Below, piece after piece: positions 32,531-38,995 of a DNA stretch of 38,995 nucleotides (its first letter is position 1; the number at the start of each line of letters is the position of its first letter). This DNA is from Pirellula sp. (GTDB lineage: Bacteria; Planctomycetota; Planctomycetia; Pirellulales; Pirellulaceae). The stretch spans positions 1 through 38,995 of the forward strand of contig JAIPFP010000028.1 of NCBI GenBank assembly GCA_021736575.1, read 5' to 3'. The notes beneath the pieces were generated by a model, which had not been told where the DNA came from, made no database searches, and was given only the letters and a program-made list of their open reading frames with translations. Made by a program: the position numbers and the translations under genes.

Positions 32531-35500
32531 TTAGCGGCGAATGGTTGCAGGTTTTTCTTCTGCCAATTGCTCTTGAGGTAGATAACCGACAAAACACAAC
32601 AGATCGCGGATCTCGGTTGGTGTCAGTGTGTCCAACAGGCCTGCTGGCATTGCCGAGACCTTGCTCGGAAGCACTTCGTCGATTTCGCTTTCCTGTAGGG
32701 TTATCTCCTTGTTCTCGTTCGTTCGAACCGTAAGGCCCTTGGCCGTCCGAACAACGATTCCTGTGTGAACTTGTCCATTGATTGTCAGGATCTTCTTGGA
32801 GGCATACTGATCGCTGATGACGTGAGACGGAAAAAGTGTTGACTCCAGGAATTCGGTCCGCGTGAACCGCCTCGTAAGGCTTGAAAGATCGGGACCGAAA
32901 CCGCTGCCGATCGCGTTCATTTTATGGCACGAAGAGCACCGAGCTTTGGCGAAAATTTTTGCACCATTTTCTCGGGCTCCGAATCGCCCTTGTTCGCCTG
33001 CCAAAAATTGTTCCAGAAAACCAAGCGACCAGCGAGGTTGCTCCGTCGCCGTTGGCAGGACGGCTGCGGGTAAATCCGGAAATCGCATTTCATACCACTT
33101 TTGCCAAACAGGCATGGGTGAAAGCTTTTTGTTCGAAGGGACCTCTAACTTTTCACCGGTCCAGAACTCCATCAATTGGACGGTCGGTGTTGGGTCGACC
33201 CCCGCTTCGAACAGTTTGCAACCTTGCAAGATCGTTTGCCGCAGAGCCTCAGGATCCTCGGTTGCAACGTCAATTTTCCGCAGAGCATCACAAACGTCGG
33301 CAACCGCGAATGAATCCAACAAACCAATCGATCGGACCAGATAGTCCCAATTGCGTTCATCCGGCGATTGCGCTAGAGCCAACGCGATGCTAGCTCGACG
33401 GTCCGGGCTCTTTCGCCATCTCTGTCTTAAGTGCTCAATCGCCGCTTCGTCTGACTGACGCGATAACACTGCAGTTATCCCGGTTTTGAGTCGCTTGAAG
33501 ACGTCCTCTTCCAATCCGCCTTTGTCGATCGAGGTATCGAGTGCAATCAGCGTTGCGATTTGTTTGGACGACATTTGTTCGGGCGCTTTGAACAGCGCAG
33601 TCAACGCTGCATTGGGATACTTTTCACCCAAATCGAGAATTCGAATGGCTTCGTCTTCCGTCAGGTGATCGGCCAAGAGTTGCGACGTCTTCATTACATA
33701 AAGTTGGTAGGAGCTACCCCCCTTGGCCTGCTGGGCTGTTTCCAAAAACTGCAAGACTGACATTCGCTCGACCGATGTCCAATCATGCGGAATCATGGGT
33801 AAGTGCATCGAAATCAACATGCGTTCAGGCATAGGAACATCGGACTGCAAATACACAATCGCTTGGGGAACGATATCGCATTGCACGTGCGTTGCGAGTC
33901 GGATCAATTCGCAATTGATTGCCGAATTGCCTGCAGGGAATTCTTTTTGCACAAGCTCTTGGATGCTGCCAAGGCTGTTTGGGTCGATGGAACTGAGATG
34001 CAACGCAACTTGCAGAACTCGCAACAAATCGACAAAGTCGGCGTCGCTTACGAACCCTTTGGAGAGTCGCGTAAGAGTATCTGCCACGAGAATCGCGTTT
34101 TGATTGGTGGGTTGTGATGCCATCAACGCTAAACCCGAGTTCACAGCTAAGCGAGTCGAATTGTCGCCGAGAAAATCATCTTTCCAAGAGTCATTCGGAA
34201 TGAGCGTCAGCGCGAGTCTACCTGCAAATCGCTCCTCACGAAGACTGCTCGTTAGCAATGGCTTTAACTCGGCAGGCAAACATGCAACGCCCAGTCTCAC
34301 GATCGACTCGCTTGCAGCGATGCGAACGTTGGGATTGTCGTCGCGAAGCAATTTGCGCAATTGCGCTGCCGCGTCGTCATCGTTTGCATGAAGTCCCAGC
34401 AATCGAGCGCATTTCACTTGCACCATTTCGCTTGAGCTGTTGCTCAATTCGATCAACATGTCCGTCGATGGTATAGGGCCGAGCAATTGCATCAGATCGA
34501 GTGCCTGCATACGATAGCGTGCGGGATTTTCGCCGCTATACGCGACCCCTGCAATCTGTTCGGTCCACTCGGAGCCAAGCTCTTTTTTGATGATCGCAGC
34601 CGCTTGCCGTCCGTATGCCGAATAGATTTGTGGTTGCCGAATGGCTCGAGTGATACCGGTTCCCAGGTCCGAAACTTGGGCTGGAATATCGCCCACCCAG
34701 CGAACTCGATAGATGCCGCCATCCGTACCGCGTCCACCGGTTGAGAAGTATAGCCAACCATCCGGACCCACTTCTAAATCGGTCACGTTCATGGGCGACC
34801 CAACGACGAATTCTTCGGCATTGACCTTCGATTTGTCAGCGCTCTCAACATTGAGCGAGAGTATTCTTCCCTCAGACCAATCTGCCGTGAATACGGTCCG
34901 GTGATATCTTGCCGGGTACTTAAAATGTGTGTAGGTGGTTATCCCGGTTGGCGAGCCTCGCCCGGTGGTGGCAATGGACGGCAGGCGATCCAAGTAGTAC
35001 TCAGGCCAATTGGCCCAACCGCTTCGCCATCCAAATTCGCCACCTTCGCCGACGCGAAACACGCTCGTGGCTCGATGCCACACCGCGCCGATGTCCGCTT
35101 CCATGTCGCTGTCATGAACGTATAACGCTCCGGAAGGATGGAAAGCTAAGTCATAGGCATTGCGCAATCCGCCTGCGACGATTTGTGCGTTTTTTGTGGC
35201 AAGTTCGAGTCGTACCACCGTGCCACCTGGAGCCTTGACCCCGTCAGCATGCCCCCCTGGATCTTGGAAACGAGGCTGAACTAGATCCCCCTCGTAAACC
35301 AGCCGATACGGGCTACGTTCGTCGACTGGGGTTTCCAATTGTGCTTGATTACCCACTACAACATAGATGCAACCATCTGGACCAAAGGCTAGTTGGTGCG
35401 GACCATGTTCCCCCGGTGTCCCTTTAAACTTTAAAAGAACTTCCGACCTTTCAAGCGTGCCGTTGCGATCTTCGTCAATCAAACGATACACTCCAGAACC

Positions 35501-36547
35501 GTCCGGTCCATCACCTGTCACATAGACATCCCCATTCAGCGGCAGAATACCTTGTATGTTCTCGATTAATTCGCAGTAAGTACGAGACTTTTCGGGAGTG
35601 CCATCTTTATCCGCGTCATAAATCAACACCAACGGACCACCTTCTTGTGACGCGATGATGTGTCCAAACTCATTGAAGGCCATTGCCAAAACGGAACCGA
35701 TGGATGCATGCCCAATCACTTCATCTACGACGAAACCAGGTTTCGTCGTGAATCGGTCCATAGGGGGTGGGCCTTTGCTGGAATCGTAGTCACCCAGCGA
35801 GACGACGACTGGAGTTGATTTGGTTTTGCTACCGTCTGCGGATTGGGCGTCGGCTGTTTGATTGTCGGCGGTTTGATTGTCGGCGGTTTGGGCGTCGCGT
35901 TGATTAGGTACCGAGATAGGACGCATGTTCGAATCAAGCGATAGTGCATTACTCCACTTGCTATCATCGAACCGCAGCATTTGCCAATTTTGGGAGGCAC
36001 TCTTGGTCGCCTTCCATTCGTCGTCACTCACGACAATTCTCCACTTGGCACTCGTTGGCTTGAACATGAAGCCAACCTTGAGTCCGGCATCCTTTCCTAT
36101 CCGGTTGCTGACGCGAATGGCAATAAGGTTCTTTCCAGGGCGAATCGCAGTTGAAACATCGACCCGTTCCATCGTTCTCGCTGCTTTGGATGCGCCGACT
36201 TTGCGTCCGTTTACAAAAACTTCGCAAAGCTCGTTGGCTTCGAATTCAATGGTCGCTTTCTCGGTATCGGGCAAGTCCATCACGCGTCGGAAGTAAGCAT
36301 CACCAGTCCGTTGCTGTGTCTCCGAATCCGAATGCCATATCCATTCACGCTCGGTTTTTGCGGTCGGAGACGGTGGAACGCTGACCTTTCCGGAACGTTC
36401 CTGCGCGATCGTGGTCGAATCGGTCATTGCGGCAGATAGCAATACTAGCAACGTACTCAAGACGTGAGCAAGTCTATTTCGATAGGCAAACCCATGGACA
36501 AGTTGGCTTTTCGAAAAGGGATCGGACTGTCTTGGGCATAGTTTCAT
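32531..36547 (-). CDS. PVC-type dehydrogenase with HEAT repeats and C-terminal cytochrome c
   Basis: A 1338-aa exported multidomain protein typical of planctomycetes. Order: signal sequence (about 25-48); a galactose-binding-like beta-sandwich (about 60-160: IEFEANELCEVFVNGRKVG); a Thr/Ala/Asp/Gln-rich linker with repeated NQTAD; a six-bladed propeller of the PVC membrane-bound dehydrogenase family (about 260-640: PGFVVDEVI, GEHGPHQLAFGPDG, GGLRNAYDLAFHPSG, GPDGWLYFSTGGRG); alpha-helical HEAT repeats (about 690-1150); and a cytochrome c domain with heme motif CSSCH near 1203-1207 and KMNAIGSGFGPDLSSL. These proteins are thought to oxidise sugars or alcohols in the periplasm. ATG 36547 is chosen over an upstream ATG (36733) because AAGGATGG lies before it and the signal sequence follows. 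Confidence 0.88.
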   Translation of the reverse strand: MKLCPRQSDPFSKSQLVHGFAYRNRLAHVLSTLLVLLSAAMTDSTTIAQERSGKVSVPPSPTAKTEREWIWHSDSETQQRTGDAYFRRVMDLPDTEKATIEFEANELCEVFVNGRKVGASKAARTMERVDVSTAIRPGKNLIAIRVSNRIGKDAGLKVGFMFKPTSAKWRIVVSDDEWKATKSASQNWQMLRFDDSKWSNALSLDSNMRPISVPNQRDAQTADNQTADNQTADAQSADGSKTKSTPVVVSLGDYDSSKGPPPMDRFTTKPGFVVDEVIGHASIGSVLAMAFNEFGHIIASQEGGPLVLIYDADKDGTPEKSRTYCELIENIQGILPLNGDVYVTGDGPDGSGVYRLIDEDRNGTLERSEVLLKFKGTPGEHGPHQLAFGPDGCIYVVVGNQAQLETPVDERSPYRLVYEGDLVQPRFQDPGGHADGVKAPGGTVVRLELATKNAQIVAGGLRNAYDLAFHPSGALYVHDSDMEADIGAVWHRATSVFRVGEGGEFGWRSGWANWPEYYLDRLPSIATTGRGSPTGITTYTHFKYPARYHRTVFTADWSEGRILSLNVESADKSKVNAEEFVVGSPMNVTDLEVGPDGWLYFSTGGRGTDGGIYRVRWVGDIPAQVSDLGTGITRAIRQPQIYSAYGRQAAAIIKKELGSEWTEQIAGVAYSGENPARYRMQALDLMQLLGPIPSTDMLIELSNSSSEMVQVKCARLLGLHANDDDAAAQLRKLLRDDNPNVRIAASESIVRLGVACLPAELKPLLTSSLREERFAGRLALTLIPNDSWKDDFLGDNSTRLAVNSGLALMASQPTNQNAILVADTLTRLSKGFVSDADFVDLLRVLQVALHLSSIDPNSLGSIQELVQKEFPAGNSAINCELIRLATHVQCDIVPQAIVYLQSDVPMPERMLISMHLPMIPHDWTSVERMSVLQFLETAQQAKGGSSYQLYVMKTSQLLADHLTEDEAIRILDLGEKYPNAALTALFKAPEQMSSKQIATLIALDTSIDKGGLEEDVFKRLKTGITAVLSRQSDEAAIEHLRQRWRKSPDRRASIALALAQSPDERNWDYLVRSIGLLDSFAVADVCDALRKIDVATEDPEALRQTILQGCKLFEAGVDPTPTVQLMEFWTGEKLEVPSNKKLSPMPVWQKWYEMRFPDLPAAVLPTATEQPRWSLGFLEQFLAGEQGRFGARENGAKIFAKARCSSCHKMNAIGSGFGPDLSSLTRRFTRTEFLESTLFPSHVISDQYASKKILTINGQVHTGIVVRTAKGLTVRTNENKEITLQESEIDEVLPSKVSAMPAGLLDTLTPTEIRDLLCFVGYLPQEQLAEEKPATIRR

Positions 36548-37321
36548 GGCCGTTTTCCATCCTTGGAAAATGAGCAATCGTCGCAATTGCGCATTGACGC
36601 GTTGACGCGTCTTGCAAAAAATTGAGTTCAGTTTAAGTGCGGTTGGGCAACGCACATCAAGTTCGAACTTAAGAGATGTTGGTTCTTGAATGCAATAGCA
36701 ATACGTTCGCAATGCAATCATTGGGTGCATCAACCCGACTCCTCTCCTGCGGTATTTAGCCAGAAAACCTGAACGAACCGCAGCACAAGGCTGCGGGACT
36801 CAGGCAATACCACAGGGTTGTCCTGTGGATTGTTATGCTTTACGGCTACCGTATTTTGGAACAAAAGCTGCGCAAGCAAAAATTGCTGCAGATCGCTCGA
36901 TGGCAAGCGTAGTTGGTGCTGCTCGCACCAAACAAATGGGATGATTCTTTGAAGGAAAAAGCTTTTGGGCGTTCAAGCTAATCTCCCAATTCTCAGAAAA
37001 ACGATCGCATTCGAGGACGAAATCAACGCAGCGACAACTTGCCCCGCTACAACAATCGGTGTCCCTTGGAATCCTCCCTCGGAATCCGCGTTGGAAATGC
37101 GATAATTCGTAGTTGGTTCGGACCTCGTATCTTTGCAATGCAAGCGAAGAAGATCAACGCGTTTTGTCCGCTCAAAAGTGCCAATCGGAGTTCGTTGTTC
37201 GAACTGGTAATCGGTCTGGCTTTTAACTACTATTGTATTTCCCTGCAACGCTAGCTTTCTCGCGAGGCTTTCTTGCAGAGTAATCACAAAAAACGTGCAC
37301 CGATTGAATAGGAAATAGCAG
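36548..37321. other. Divergent intergenic region, no firm gene
   Basis: 774 bases between the large PVC gene (minus) and the ACT-ATPase gene (plus). It carries two hairpins, CGCAGC-ACAAG-GCTGCG (36779-36795) and CCACAGG-GTTGT-CCTGTGG (36811-36829). Minus-strand frames at 36833-37138 and 36973-37287 overlap each other and show no family or ribosome binding site, so I do not call them. This could be a junction between old chromosome and an acquired segment. An in-frame stop (TAG 37316-37318) closes the region just before the ACT-ATPase start. Confidence 0.5.
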
Positions 37322-38995
37322 GTGAAGCTGATCGGCAGAATTCAGAAAACGAACTTCCGCAAGTTCAAGCTTGAGCGAATGCACCGAACGGCACTGGGGT
37401 TACTGTCTGGGACCGAAGTTCATTTGACGCTTTTGCCAAATGTGGATAATCGAATGAACCATGTGGAATTGTTGCTTACAACCATTCCCCCTTCAAAATG
37501 GCATTCTTTGTGCCGCATCACAGCTAGAATGCACGACAAACCGGGGGCGGTCGCCTCTGCTGTAAGCGCGCTGGTTGATTCTGGTTGCAATATTCTGATT
37601 ATCGAAACCCTTACAACTGCGGGGCAGGCCGAGCATGAACTTCTCGCATTTGTGGAACCAGCAAAGAATCGCGATGCGGACGGCTTTTTGAGCGATCTTA
37701 GGAACTCGCTTCATAGGCAACTATATGCAAATCTAAATGCGGCAGATCGGCTCGTTGTTGAGTCACCACTGGTCGATGAACTGTCGGCCTTGAAAAGATC
37801 TGCACAGTTGCGATTACAAAGTAACCTTCAAGAAAAGACAACATCCTGCAACATCGATGATGTAGGTATTGACGTTAACCCAACAGAACTGACGAAGTTG
37901 TTTCCTCTCGACGCGGACGGCAAGCCAGAGATTCCAACGAGGGTTCTATGCTATTCCGACACGGAAGAAAAGTATGTATGCATGTACTTTCCGCCCGAGG
38001 ATTCGCTGCTAACGGCCATCGCAATCGATCACGAAGAGCAGCCAGGTGTGATCAGCCAATTTGCTGAGGTCTTCAAGTTTTTTGGGGCGAACATCCTGAA
38101 TTCCTATTCCAGATTGAGAAGAACAGGACAATTGGCGCAATGGTGCATCATTGTGGACATGTCAAGTGTCAATAGCATTCGAGAAGTCCTAACTGCAATC
38201 GCGGGAAAAACGAATTCATTTAAAAAATTCTCAGAGCTTTCCATCTCATATACGGAACGACTTAAGCGTAAACCGCAGACGCAAAACCCATTTCATTTCA
38301 TTGACGAGCATTTTGCAAAGGAGACTCTAGTACCTCGTGAAGAAATAATTAGTCCGATTGCAAGCTCAATAATACCGTCGAACAATCCTGTTGTGGAAAA
38401 CTTCGTCCTAAGCGGCTATTACAAAACTGGAAAATCTACCGTTTTGGAACTAGTTCGAAGAATGGCAGAAACAAACAAAAATATGGCGGTTGTCGGTTGG
38501 TCATTGAAAGGCCAACCCGTAACCCATTTCTGGCAGAATGTCATTGATTCCCTTGGGAAAGTAGTGGATGCAAATAGTAGTCTGATTGCAAATACAGGGA
38601 AGAGGCTTTCGAGAGCGGCGATAGATACGACAAAAAGTATTCAGAGTGTTCGATTTGGGATCGAATTAAAATTCAATCAGCCAGATCAGGTTTACACGTT
38701 TGCTAGGGAAGTTGCGGGAGAATTGCAACGCTTGTGTATCGAAGCCCGGAAGCTTGGAAAAGAGAGGTTACTTTTTTTAATCGATGAGGGACAAAAACTT
38801 CTCAACCCAGTTGACGACACTTCAAAAGTCGCGCTTGAGATATGGCAAGTCGTTGCGGAAGAGGTTCCGAACATAACTTGGGTCTTTTCGGCATCCGATA
38901 GATGGAAGACAAGCGATGGAAGGAGCGGCTTAGTCGCGAAATTGCACGAGCTAAGAATGACTCCATTAAGAAACACAGAAGCTTTGGCAATGTTC
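37322..38995 (+). CDS. Two ACT domains fused to a P-loop (STAND/AAA-like) ATPase, runs off the window
   Basis: An open frame of 558 codons from GTG 37322 to the window end, with no stop reached. AGGA (37310-37313) lies 8 bases before the GTG, and TAG 37316-37318 in frame excludes an earlier start. Residues about 62-115 form one ACT-like regulatory domain (MHDKPGAVASAVSALVDSGC, then NILI), and about 228-300 a second (EEQPGVISQFAEVFKFFGAN, then IL). A linker leads to an ATPase core: Walker A G365-YYKT-GKST (to 373), Walker B LLFLIDE (483-489) and a sensor-1-like strand WVFSAS (520-525). ACT domains bind amino acids or other small ligands, so a ligand-sensing switch ATPase is inferred. Codons such as ATA and AGA are frequent here and rare in neighbouring genes, suggesting acquisition. 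The C-terminal (effector) part lies outside the window. Confidence 0.8.
   Translation, partial: MKLIGRIQKTNFRKFKLERMHRTALGLLSGTEVHLTLLPNVDNRMNHVELLLTTIPPSKWHSLCRITARMHDKPGAVASAVSALVDSGCNILIIETLTTAGQAEHELLAFVEPAKNRDADGFLSDLRNSLHRQLYANLNAADRLVVESPLVDELSALKRSAQLRLQSNLQEKTTSCNIDDVGIDVNPTELTKLFPLDADGKPEIPTRVLCYSDTEEKYVCMYFPPEDSLLTAIAIDHEEQPGVISQFAEVFKFFGANILNSYSRLRRTGQLAQWCIIVDMSSVNSIREVLTAIAGKTNSFKKFSELSISYTERLKRKPQTQNPFHFIDEHFAKETLVPREEIISPIASSIIPSNNPVVENFVLSGYYKTGKSTVLELVRRMAETNKNMAVVGWSLKGQPVTHFWQNVIDSLGKVVDANSSLIANTGKRLSRAAIDTTKSIQSVRFGIELKFNQPDQVYTFAREVAGELQRLCIEARKLGKERLLFLIDEGQKLLNPVDDTSKVALEIWQVVAEEVPNITWVFSASDRWKTSDGRSGLVAKLHELRMTPLRNTEALAMF

Noticed and set aside
36973-37287. Minus-strand 104-aa frame divergent from the ACT-ATPase gene
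   Set aside because: No recognisable family, overlaps another frame of similar length, no ribosome binding site; I could not support it as a gene.

Overview
The window looks like chromosomal DNA from a planctomycete, most likely a Pirellulales/Rhodopirellula-type organism. The evidence is gene content. There is a PVC-type dehydrogenase carrying HEAT repeats and a C-terminal cytochrome c, an exported SUMF1-scaffold protein, a DUF3299-like exported protein, a PafA/Dop-family protein outside Actinobacteria, short loosely packed transcription units, and many intergenic palindromic repeats of the kind common in these genomes. Taxonomy is inferred from families, not from a marker tree.

Layout. 1-1.2 kb: start of an exported protein (minus, cut by the left edge), then about 1 kb of repeats. 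1.2-3.4 kb: SUMF1-like protein and UbiA prenyltransferase (minus operon). 3.5-7.1 kb: arginine N-succinyltransferase, SUI1/YciH-type factor, a small anchored protein and an MFS carrier. 7.1-9.5 kb: a DNase I-fold protein with a degraded active site, then a membrane desaturase. 9.7-10.1 kb: a tRNA with anticodon CAU (probably Ile2) split by a 311-nt group I intron. 10.2-13.3 kb: MtnB of methionine salvage, purC coupled to a DUF3299-like gene and flanked by a 40-bp inverted repeat, and an HMA-domain lipoprotein. 13.5-16.0 kb: the wreck of a type I restriction-modification locus (hsdM, hsdS, hsdR fragments), containing a GATCCC-palindrome array and an intact REP-associated (HUH) transposase gene. 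16.2-17.4 kb: a small membrane protein and repeats. 17.5-23.5 kb: dnaE and a DEAD-box helicase. 23.9-28.6 kb: a 67-aa candidate Pup-like protein, a PafA/Dop-family protein with an inserted membrane region, a family 2 glycosyltransferase and a polytopic membrane protein. 28.8-32.2 kb: a small helical protein, a TatD/EboB-like hydrolase, and an ABC exporter with an unusual N-terminal extension. 32.5-36.5 kb: the large PVC dehydrogenase/cytochrome. 37.3 kb to the end: an open reading frame leaving the window that encodes two ACT domains followed by a P-loop ATPase.

The strongest candidates for undescribed biology are: (1) the ACT-ACT-P-loop ATPase at the right edge, whose AT-rich codon use suggests acquisition; (2) the pairing of a small Gly-Glu-ending protein with a membrane-embedded Pup-ligase homologue and no visible proteasome; (3) the intron-split tRNA. 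The core genes (dnaE, purC, tRNA, helicase) sit between accessory islands, of which the dead type I RM locus is the clearest.
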